Below are positions 23,381-30,017 of a stretch of DNA of 38,886 bases, piece by piece. The translations under genes were made by a program, and so were the position numbers. A model generated the notes under the pieces. It was not told where the DNA came from and did no database searches. It saw nothing but the letters and a program-made list of their open reading frames with translations. Origin of the DNA: a virus; IMG/VR virus record IMGVR_UViG_3300027896_000100, positions 1 through 38,886 of that record; one strand, given 5' to 3'. The stretch's first letter is position 1; each line of letters starts with the position of its first letter.

Positions 23381-23690
23381 CATAACACTACGCGATCACT
23401 TTGCAGGTCTTGCTATGCAAAATTATGTTGTTAAATGCACATGGCACAGAGAAGAGATATGCAAAGAAGCCTATAAATGGGCAGATGCAATGATAGCAGA
23501 GCGTGAAGAGCTTAAAAATATAATGATGAGTGAAACGACATATATTGGTGAGACGCAGTGGATGCAAGTGCCTGAGCCTTTAAGTGATGACACTATCTGC
23601 GAGATATTATTAAAGAAAGAATGGAAAGGTTTTGTTGAGTTAGTTCGGATGATAGAGAAAGCACACGGTATAAGGAGCTTTGATGAGTAA
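23373..23690 (+). CDS. Phage protein with shared C-terminal module (copy 2)
   Basis: A 105-aa protein starting MSNITLRDHFAGLAMQNYV at ATG 23373; GGAG lies 6-10 nt upstream, and the GTG at 23370 is an alternative. The 'TLRDxFAGxAMQ' N-terminus recurs in phage hypothetical proteins. The C-terminal EPLSDDTICEIL, FVELVRMIEKAHGIRSFDE matches the end of the preceding protein, so the two are partial paralogues. The middle WADAMIAEREEL is also characteristic. Function is unknown. Confidence 0.68.
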   Translation: MSNITLRDHFAGLAMQNYVVKCTWHREEICKEAYKWADAMIAEREELKNIMMSETTYIGETQWMQVPEPLSDDTICEILLKKEWKGFVELVRMIEKAHGIRSFDE

Positions 23691-23799
23691 AGGTAGCAGT
23701 AGAAGACCAACAGACCATAAAAAGTATTCTGATAACTGGGATAAAATTTTTAACAAAAATAAAAAGGATAAAAAAGATGAAAAAAATAGCAATAATTAG
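23683..23799 (+). CDS. 38-aa basic conserved small protein nested between genes
   Basis: Begins MSKGSSRRPTDHKKYSDNWD and continues with a Lys/Asn-rich tail ending KNSNN. It starts inside the last codons of the previous gene (8-nt overlap, AAGGAG 6 nt upstream) and ends 23 nt inside the next one. I recognise the 'SKGSxRRPTDxKKYSDNWDxIF' sequence as a short protein repeated in many phage genomes of Proteobacteria. Function is unknown; its strong basic charge suggests nucleic-acid contact. Confidence 0.72.
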   Translation: MSKGSSRRPTDHKKYSDNWDKIFNKNKKDKKDEKNSNN

Positions 23800-24049
23800 T
23801 CTTTTACTATTATCATTTAATGTATATGCTGGATATGATGATGAATTATTAACACCAGAAGATCAAGAAGAATTAAATGATATTATCAACAATGAAAGGA
23901 TTAATATAATAGTACAGAATCAGCGTACAAATCAATATTATGAAGAACAATTACAACAAGAACAAAGATTATATAACCAACAACAATTAAACAACTATCA
24001 AAATAGGTTGTTACAATATGATATTCTTGATTCGTTAAATAGGAGATAG
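23777..24049 (+). CDS. Small secreted Gln-rich protein
   Basis: A 90-aa protein with a textbook Sec signal peptide: MKKIAIISLLLLSFNVYA, likely cut before GYDDE. The mature ~72 residues are acidic at first (LLTPEDQEELNDIINN), then Gln/Asn/Tyr-rich (QRTNQYYEEQLQQEQRLYNQQ), probably a periplasmic coiled coil. AAGGA precedes the ATG. An early periplasmic phage protein could modify the envelope or block superinfection; that is inference. No family is recognised. Confidence 0.68.
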   Translation: MKKIAIISLLLLSFNVYAGYDDELLTPEDQEELNDIINNERINIIVQNQRTNQYYEEQLQQEQRLYNQQQLNNYQNRLLQYDILDSLNRR

Positions 24050-24052
24050 CAA

Positions 24053-24304
24053 ATGCCACTTAATTTAAAATATACCAAAATTGGAACTATCAGGAATGGT
24101 CATGGAATAGGATCAGATGAATATCTTCTTATTACAGATGATGATGTTATAACAGATATGGATTTTGAAGAATATGAAGAATATTTAACTGAACAGCATT
24201 GTTATCAAAGTGGAGTATTTTGTTGTGAAGGAATTACACTATTTAGGAAAGGTGATTCTGATTGTGAACTAATATTAATTGTGCACCATGATGTGTTATG
24301 CTAA
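24053..24304 (+). CDS. Small acidic early protein
   Basis: An 83-aa protein: a beta-type start (LKYTKIGTIRNGHGIGSDEYLLIT), an acidic centre (DDDVITDMDFEEYEEYLTEQ) and four Cys in the C-terminal half (HCYQSGVFCCEGITLF, DCELIL). It begins 3 nt after the secreted protein's stop, with AGGAGAT as ribosome site. I do not recognise it. The acidic patch could mimic DNA. Confidence 0.6.
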   Translation: MPLNLKYTKIGTIRNGHGIGSDEYLLITDDDVITDMDFEEYEEYLTEQHCYQSGVFCCEGITLFRKGDSDCELILIVHHDVLC

Positions 24305-24548
24305 CAAAGATAGAAAGCAATATTTTATAGAATACAACATAAAAAGAAAAAAAATAAGACAAGATGCAAAATCTTTTACACTTCATTTGCCTGGAAAAAG
24401 AGAATCAAGTGATGTGTGGAACATACAAAGAAAAAAAAGTAATTTTCAATATAATGAAATATATATTAATTTCATGAGACAATCATTACCAAAGGATAAA
24501 AATGTCAATACTACCAGAAAAATCAATATCGGAAAAAATACTATCTGA
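24288..24548 (+). CDS. Basic hypothetical protein overlapping both neighbours
   Basis: 86 aa from ATG 24288 or 24291; the upstream TTG at 24279 is unlikely. It overlaps the previous gene by 17 nt and the nuclease gene by 47 nt. It is very basic (KDRKQYFIEYNIKRKKIRQ, NIQRKKSNFQ) with no clear motif, and no good ribosome site is visible. Coupled re-initiation from the previous gene is the likely route if it is real. Function is unknown. Confidence 0.5.
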   Translation: MMCYANKDRKQYFIEYNIKRKKIRQDAKSFTLHLPGKRESSDVWNIQRKKSNFQYNEIYINFMRQSLPKDKNVNTTRKINIGKNTI

Positions 24549-25308
24549 ATTAACTCATACAAAAATATCAGAACATCGTGCACATATAGGATATTCTTCT
24601 GCTGGTGAAGAGTGTAAAAGAAAATTCTGGTATGATCTGCATTGGGCATATGATAGAATTGTTGATGACAGATTGCAAAGAATATTTGATACTGGTTTTA
24701 TTGGTGAAGATTTTATGGAGTGTTCACTATTAAATGCTGGATATTCAATACACTCTAAACAATTAGAAATTATAGGTTGTCACGGTCATGTATTGGGACA
24801 CATTGATGGAATTATAACTATAGATAATATTGATTATTTAATTGAATTTAAAACAATGAATGATTCAAATTTTACCAAACTTAAAAAGGAGGGTTGTAGA
24901 AAAAGTAAAAGAGGGTACTACTATCAGATGCAGGCATATATGGGGAAATTAAGTTTATCTAACGGTCTTTTAATGGTCTATAATAAGAATACCTCAGAGT
25001 ATTATTTAGAAGTTATTAAGGCTAATAAATTTATATTTGAAGAAATTGAAAGCATGATGTTTGATGTTTTGACATCTGAATTCATTCCTGATAGAATTGG
25101 GGAGAAAACTTGGTTTGCATGCAAGTTTTGTAGTGCTAAAAGTATATGTCAAGATAAAAAACCAATAGCAATTAATTGCAGAACTTGTAATAATGCAGAT
25201 ATTGAAAATGATGGTAAGTGGTCTTGTTCTTTAAAGTCTGAATTAATAAATACAGAACAACAAAGATTAGGTTGTAAACATTGGATAATAAAGGAATCAT
25301 TAAAATGA
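24502..25308 (+). CDS. PD-(D/E)XK nuclease, Cas4/RecB-like
   Basis: A 268-aa exonuclease candidate. Motifs: SSAGEECKRKFWYDL at residues 32-46 (entry Cys38), GHIDG with Asp102, IEFKT with Glu115 and Lys117, then YYYQMQAYM, the order of RecB/Cas4-type nucleases. A C-terminal cysteine cluster (FACKFCSAKSICQ, NCRTCNNADIE, and CSLK, LGCKHW) could hold an iron-sulphur cluster, as in Cas4/AddB. It would process DNA ends for Sak4-mediated recombination. Its stop overlaps the helicase start (ATGA), so the two are made together. Confidence 0.8.
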   Translation: MSILPEKSISEKILSELTHTKISEHRAHIGYSSAGEECKRKFWYDLHWAYDRIVDDRLQRIFDTGFIGEDFMECSLLNAGYSIHSKQLEIIGCHGHVLGHIDGIITIDNIDYLIEFKTMNDSNFTKLKKEGCRKSKRGYYYQMQAYMGKLSLSNGLLMVYNKNTSEYYLEVIKANKFIFEEIESMMFDVLTSEFIPDRIGEKTWFACKFCSAKSICQDKKPIAINCRTCNNADIENDGKWSCSLKSELINTEQQRLGCKHWIIKESLK

Positions 25309-26879
25309 AATTTATACCACGTTGGTATCAGCAAGAAGCACATGATACTGTGATTGACTTTATGTCTAAGAATCCAGGGAAACATCCGCTTATTGCTATG
25401 CCAACAGGTTCAGGAAAATCATTAGTAATTTGTATGCTAATTGATTATGTTAGAAAAAATTGGGATGCAAAAACATTAGTATTGTGTCATACTGCTGAAA
25501 TATTACTACAAGACAAAAAAGCAATTGAAAGATTCTCAAGAGAAGAAGTGGGTTTGTATTCAGCATCATGTAAATCTAAAACAATAAAAGATATTACAGT
25601 AGCAGGAATACAATCAGTTTATAAAAAACCTGAATTATTTAAACAGTTTGATTTAATTATTATTGATGAGTGTCATCTTATAAGTAAAAAAGATGATAGT
25701 ATGTATAATACATTTTTCAAAAAAGTTGGTAAAATATATTGTGGATTAACTGCTACTCCATTTAGATTAGGAGATGGTTATATTTATGGGCAAGATGGGT
25801 GTCTATTTGATACTTTAGTTTATGATTTAACATCAATGGACAATTTTAATAGATTAATACAAGAAGGTCATTTGTGTAAATTAAAAACATTGCAGACAAC
25901 ATTAGAGTTTGATACTGAAATGTTACACACTAGATTAGGAGATTTTATTGAAAAGGAAATGTCATCAATTTACGATACAGAGGAAATTACAAATGCAGCA
26001 ATTAAAGAAGTCATCAAAGTGGGCTCTAATTATAATAAGTGGCTTATATTTGCTATTGATATCAATCATGCTGAACATATAGCTGAAAAACTTATACAAA
26101 GTGGAATACCAACTGGATTAATTCATAGTAAAATGGAATTTTGTAGAGAGAAAACATTAAACCTTCATAGAGATGGAACATATACTGCTTTGGTAAATGT
26201 TAATGTTTTAACTACTGGTTATGATGATGAGGAAATAGATTTAATTGTTATATTAAGACCAACTGAATCTCCAGTATTCCACATACAAACAGTAGGTAGA
26301 GGCTTAAGGATAAGTGATAGAAAAGATCACTGTTTGATATTAGATTTTGCAGGAAACACAAAAAGACTTGGACCAGTAAATGATGTACATATTAAAAATA
26401 AAGCAAATAAAGTGGAAGGAGGTGGAGAAGCAGTAACTAAGACTTGTCCAGAGTGTGATGTTATATTGCACCCTAGTGTTAAAATATGTGATAGTTGTGG
26501 ATACATATTTAAATTTGTAACAAAGTTGACAACATATTCTGAAGGAGATGAAATAATAGCAGAAAGACAAAGATGGTATAATGTGTCCAACATTTTTTAT
26601 CACCTACAACATAAACCAAATATACCAGATAGCATTAAAGTTTCATATGAATGTGGAATGAAAATATTTACTGAATTATGGTGTTTGGACTATAAAGGAT
26701 ATGCAAGACAACGTGCAATAGCAATTATGAAAAGACGTTATGATATTACAACAGAAGATGTACATTCATCAGCAGATGCTATGGGGATAGTGCATTTGCT
26801 TATTATGCCTATTAAAATATTAGTTGATACAACAAAAAAATATCCTCAAATTTTAAAATATAAATTTGAAGATAATTAG
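25305..26879 (+). CDS. SF2 DEAD/DEAH-type helicase
   Basis: The protein is 524 aa from ATG 25305 (ATGA overlap, AAAGGA upstream). Motifs in order: Q-like PRWYQQEA, Walker A PTGSGKS (33-39), Walker B IIIDECHLI, motif III GLTATPFR, motif VI QTVGRGLRIS. Behind the helicase core is a zinc-binding CPECDVILHP, CDSCGY pair and a helical C-terminal domain. It resembles UvsW/UvrB-like phage helicases and would remodel branched DNA or displace strands, in step with the adjacent nuclease. Confidence 0.88.
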   Translation: MKFIPRWYQQEAHDTVIDFMSKNPGKHPLIAMPTGSGKSLVICMLIDYVRKNWDAKTLVLCHTAEILLQDKKAIERFSREEVGLYSASCKSKTIKDITVAGIQSVYKKPELFKQFDLIIIDECHLISKKDDSMYNTFFKKVGKIYCGLTATPFRLGDGYIYGQDGCLFDTLVYDLTSMDNFNRLIQEGHLCKLKTLQTTLEFDTEMLHTRLGDFIEKEMSSIYDTEEITNAAIKEVIKVGSNYNKWLIFAIDINHAEHIAEKLIQSGIPTGLIHSKMEFCREKTLNLHRDGTYTALVNVNVLTTGYDDEEIDLIVILRPTESPVFHIQTVGRGLRISDRKDHCLILDFAGNTKRLGPVNDVHIKNKANKVEGGGEAVTKTCPECDVILHPSVKICDSCGYIFKFVTKLTTYSEGDEIIAERQRWYNVSNIFYHLQHKPNIPDSIKVSYECGMKIFTELWCLDYKGYARQRAIAIMKRRYDITTEDVHSSADAMGIVHLLIMPIKILVDTTKKYPQILKYKFEDN

Positions 26880-26902
26880 TATCTTTTTATTTTTATATAG
26901 GT

Positions 26903-26954
26903 TATAATTAAACCATACTATTTTAAAAGCGTTAGAGCCTCGCTGTTAAGGCTC
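26903..26954 (+). promoter_or_regulatory. Possible internal promoter and 5' leader hairpin
   Basis: A perfect TATAAT at 26903-26908 lacks a clear -35 at the expected distance. In the leader that would follow, GAGCCT (26935-26940) pairs with AGGCTC (26949-26954) around an 8-nt loop, ending 18 nt before the ATG at 26973. This could be a separately controlled start for the 189-aa gene, or an RNA-stabilising hairpin. Confidence 0.42.
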
Positions 26955-26972
26955 AATTACTAGGAAATTAAA

Positions 26973-27542
26973 ATGTCAAAAGAAGAAACTGTAGTTGAAG
27001 AAACATCTGTAGCTGATGCTGCTATCAAACAAGCATTTGTATCTGCAATGAATGATGGTAAAGAACCTGATTCAATTAAAATTGAAATGATTGGAGCTGG
27101 TGCTTCATTTAAAAATGTAAATAAATTATTTAATGCATTCATGGTTGAAGATGGTCATGTTGTATCAAAAGAAGAAAAAGATTCAATTTTAAGTGAATTG
27201 TTAGATGGTTTAGATTTGACTGATTCTGATACATTTGAATCTGCTATTGTTGAATTAGCACAACGTTTACAAGTAAGTGAACTTTCATCTGTAGCTAGTA
27301 TTAGACAGTGGGCTAAAAAGAATGATTTGCCTTTCTATAAAAAAGCAAAAGCTGAATCAAAAGGTGAACGTTCAAGCATAACATCTGATATCTTTAATTG
27401 GATTAGTGAAAATCCATCTGCTACTGAAGATCAATTAGTTGAATTCTTAAAAGAAATTGGTACTGATAATACAATGAAGCACGCTTCATTATATAAAGGT
27501 ATTTTAGGTATTGCTAACAAAATTGTTGCAAATAATACATAA
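26973..27542 (+). CDS. Acidic early protein of unknown function
   Basis: A 189-aa, soluble, helical protein (SVADAAIKQAFVSAMNDGKE, KLFNAFMVEDGHVVSKEEKDSIL, SAIVELAQRLQVSELSSVASI). The C-terminal half has DIFNWISENPSATEDQLVEFLKEI, resembling a winged-helix or nucleic-acid-binding domain in outline only. It has its own leader with a -10-like box and hairpin, and codons richer in common triplets than those of its neighbours, pointing to high expression. No named family. Confidence 0.65.
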   Translation: MSKEETVVEETSVADAAIKQAFVSAMNDGKEPDSIKIEMIGAGASFKNVNKLFNAFMVEDGHVVSKEEKDSILSELLDGLDLTDSDTFESAIVELAQRLQVSELSSVASIRQWAKKNDLPFYKKAKAESKGERSSITSDIFNWISENPSATEDQLVEFLKEIGTDNTMKHASLYKGILGIANKIVANNT

Positions 27543-27633
27543 TAAAAACACCTAGTCAAGTGTAAAACTGACTAACATCCCCCTTCCTGGATATGAAGTA
27601 AAACTATCCACAATTATAAATTTGGAGATTAAA

Positions 27634-28527
27634 ATGATAATACTAGGTGCAGGACTGGCTGGTTGTTTAGCTGCTGTCCTAAATCAAAATTCAACTATCT
27701 TTGAGCCTTTTGGTAACAAAGAAACTCACAAAGCAATTCTAAGATTCCGCTCAGATGAAATTGGCAAAGCAGTAGGAATCCCATTCAAAAAAGTCAAAGT
27801 ATATAAAGGCATTTCACTAGATGGACAAGATGTTCCATTAAGCCCACGATTAATAACAATGTATTCACGCAAAGTATCTGATACATTATCTGCAAGATCA
27901 ATCACAAAATTAGAAACTGTTGATAGATGGGTTGCTCCAGATAATTTTCACAAAATGCTAAAAGATATGCTTGATGATAGAATTTATTATAATATAGATA
28001 TTGAATCACATTCTGAATTTACAGATATTCTAACGCCAAAAATAAGCACACTTCCTTTAAAAGTATTAAGCAATATGCTTGGTACATATATCAATACTGA
28101 AACAAGAAGTTCAGGAATATTTGTAACAAAATATAAATTAGTTAATTGTGATATAAATATGACAGTATATTTTCCATCACCTGAAACAATGGTTTATAGA
28201 GCATCTATAAGTGAATCTGAATTAATTATTGAATCAATATATCCTATAACAACAAAAGATGTTAGCACTGTTAGATGGGCTATGGGTATGATGTTAATGC
28301 GTCCTGAATGTATATGCTTTAATGATGAACAGTTAAATGGTAAAATATCACCAATGAATGAAGAAATAAGAAAAGAGTTTATATTCAAAACAACTGTTCA
28401 AAATAATATTTATTCATTAGGTAGATTTGCTACATGGAGAAATTTAATAATGGATGATGTATATAAAGACATACAAGTAATTAAAAAACTAATGAATCAA
28501 TCAAATTATGATAGGGTAATAAAATGA
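27634..28527 (+). CDS. FAD/NAD(P)-binding Rossmann protein (flavoprotein oxidoreductase candidate)
   Basis: The protein is 297 aa from ATG 27634 (GGAG at 27624; an earlier in-frame start has no ribosome site). The N-terminus MIILGAGLAGCLAA carries GxGxxG at residues 5-10, and Glu24 ends the second strand (STIFEPF), the classic ADP-binding fold of FAD proteins. The rest is unassigned (WVAPDNFHKMLKDML, TVYFPSPETMVYRA). It is translationally coupled (ATGA) to ThyX, itself an FAD/NADPH enzyme, suggesting a shared redox or thymidylate pathway. Specific activity is unknown. Confidence 0.68.
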   Translation: MIILGAGLAGCLAAVLNQNSTIFEPFGNKETHKAILRFRSDEIGKAVGIPFKKVKVYKGISLDGQDVPLSPRLITMYSRKVSDTLSARSITKLETVDRWVAPDNFHKMLKDMLDDRIYYNIDIESHSEFTDILTPKISTLPLKVLSNMLGTYINTETRSSGIFVTKYKLVNCDINMTVYFPSPETMVYRASISESELIIESIYPITTKDVSTVRWAMGMMLMRPECICFNDEQLNGKISPMNEEIRKEFIFKTTVQNNIYSLGRFATWRNLIMDDVYKDIQVIKKLMNQSNYDRVIK

Positions 28528-29270
28528 AAGTAAAATTAATTGGATACCAAGAGCATGCTTTGGAATTATTACTATATACCAAAGATACAAGATTGCAAGG
28601 TAGTAATTCACTAGATGATATAATAGAATGGCCATATGATAAAAAAATGGAACATTATGCTTATATGAAAGATACAATAAAATCATCTTTTGAATTTGCT
28701 AAATATACATTTGAATTGAAAGAAGTTAGCAGAGGATTCATTCAGCAGTTAACTAGAACAAGAACTCAAAATTATGCTCAAGAATCTATGAGAGCAGTAG
28801 ATGTTAGAGATGCTAATTTTTACAATGAAGGAATGTGTGAAGAGTATGATTTAGCAGTTGAAAATTCTGTTAAAAAATATTCAGAAATGATAGATGGAGG
28901 AATACAAATTCAAGATGCAAGAGGTGTTCTACCAATTGATACTCTTACAAGTATAATAGTTGGAACTGATTTAAGGACTATGCATGAAACTGCTAAGGTA
29001 AGATTATGTTACCGTTCACAAGGTGAGTATCAAGAAGTATTCAAAAGAATGAGAGATGAAGTTGCCAAAGTTCATCCATGGGCAATTGATATGATTAATG
29101 TAGCTTGTGTTGATAGTGGTATATGCTGTTTTCCTAGATATACAGAATGTCCAATTCAAGATTTTACAGTAAAAGTGCCATCTACTAAAAAATTAGCAAT
29201 ACAAATTGCTTGGAGTTTAAATACACACCAAGCCAATCCAGTAGCAACTAATGGAGTAACAATGAAATGA
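28524..29270 (+). CDS. thyX: Divergent flavin-dependent thymidylate synthase (ThyX)
   Basis: A 248-aa protein that would methylate dUMP to dTMP using methylene-tetrahydrofolate, FAD and NADPH. The ThyX signature RHRxxSxxxxSxR aligns with residues 78-90, RTRTQNYAQESMR: Arg78, Arg80, Ser88 and Arg90 are kept, while His79 is Thr and Ser83 is Asn. A later LPIDTLTSIIVGTDLRTMHE and RLCYRSQGEYQEVFKRM is also in family order. It supplies dTMP for the AT-rich phage DNA. It starts as ATGA with the flavoprotein gene and ends as ATGA with the DUF3310 gene. Confidence 0.8.
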   Translation: MKVKLIGYQEHALELLLYTKDTRLQGSNSLDDIIEWPYDKKMEHYAYMKDTIKSSFEFAKYTFELKEVSRGFIQQLTRTRTQNYAQESMRAVDVRDANFYNEGMCEEYDLAVENSVKKYSEMIDGGIQIQDARGVLPIDTLTSIIVGTDLRTMHETAKVRLCYRSQGEYQEVFKRMRDEVAKVHPWAIDMINVACVDSGICCFPRYTECPIQDFTVKVPSTKKLAIQIAWSLNTHQANPVATNGVTMK

Positions 29271-29491
29271 GTGCATTACAACAACAAGTAGATGGTAATC
29301 ATTATAAAGGATTGAAGATACAACCAATTGAATTCTGCTATCACAATGATATACCTGCTATAGAAGCATCTGTTATAAAATATGTTGTTAGACATAGAAA
29401 TAAAAATGGTAAACTTGATATCAAAAAAGCTATACATTTATTAAACATATTATTGGAGCTTGAGTATGATGAAAAAGATAGTAGCATTTGA
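29267..29491 (+). CDS. DUF3310 phage protein
   Basis: A 74-aa protein: QQQVDGNHYKGLKIQPIEFC, EASVIKYVVRHRNKNGKLDIKKAIHLLNILLELE. The 'VdGNHYkgl.iqPiEf....n..a.e..viKYv.R..nKNG..Di.KA.h.L' pattern defines DUF3310, found in many phages and in T7 gp1.7, a nucleotide kinase. It may take part in nucleotide metabolism beside ThyX. The exonuclease gene begins inside its 3' end (26-nt overlap). Confidence 0.85.
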   Translation: MSALQQQVDGNHYKGLKIQPIEFCYHNDIPAIEASVIKYVVRHRNKNGKLDIKKAIHLLNILLELEYDEKDSSI

Positions 29492-30017
29492 TACAGAAAC
29501 TACTGGCTTATTAAAACCAGGTGCTTGTGGTGTAAATGAGCAACCATATATTATTGAAATATTTTTATTAAAATTCACTGAAGATTTTGAAGTAGTTGAT
29601 ACACTTGAAATGTATTTAAAACCACCTATTGAACTTCCAGAAATAATAACAAAGATTACTGGAATCAGAGATAAAGATTTAATTGGTGCTAAAACATTTC
29701 CAGAAGCATATGAAGAGATAGCAGATTTTATGAATGGAGTTGATATATTTACAGCCCATAATTTATCATTTGATAAAAACATGTTAGGTAATGAATTGAT
29801 GCGAATTGATAAAGTATTAAATTTTCCATGGCCAAAAAAAGATATATGTACTGTTAAGAAAAGCAAACATTATGAAGGATATAGATTAAACCTTGGTAAG
29901 TTATATAAATACTTATTCAATAAAGAATTGTTAAATGCACATAGAGCGAAAAATGATGTTATTGCTCAATCAGAGTGTTTTATTGAAATGGTTAAACGTG
30001 GGGATATTATATTATGA
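29466..30017 (+). CDS. DnaQ-like DEDDh 3'-5' exonuclease
   Basis: 183 aa from ATG 29466 (GGAG 7 nt upstream). Exo I: AFDTETTGL with Asp9 and Glu11; Exo II: FTAHNLSFDKNML; Exo III: HRAKND with the general-base His. These are the DEDDh residues of DnaQ/epsilon-type proofreaders. Its stop overlaps the start of the C-family polymerase gene (ATGA), so it is almost certainly the proofreading partner of that polymerase. It carries no clamp or polymerase-binding motif I can identify. Confidence 0.87.
   Translation: MMKKIVAFDTETTGLLKPGACGVNEQPYIIEIFLLKFTEDFEVVDTLEMYLKPPIELPEIITKITGIRDKDLIGAKTFPEAYEEIADFMNGVDIFTAHNLSFDKNMLGNELMRIDKVLNFPWPKKDICTVKKSKHYEGYRLNLGKLYKYLFNKELLNAHRAKNDVIAQSECFIEMVKRGDIIL

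Noticed and set aside
26327-26603. Antisense ORFs within the helicase gene
   Set aside because: They overlap the conserved helicase motif VI and zinc knuckle region, show no known domain and have no start signals.
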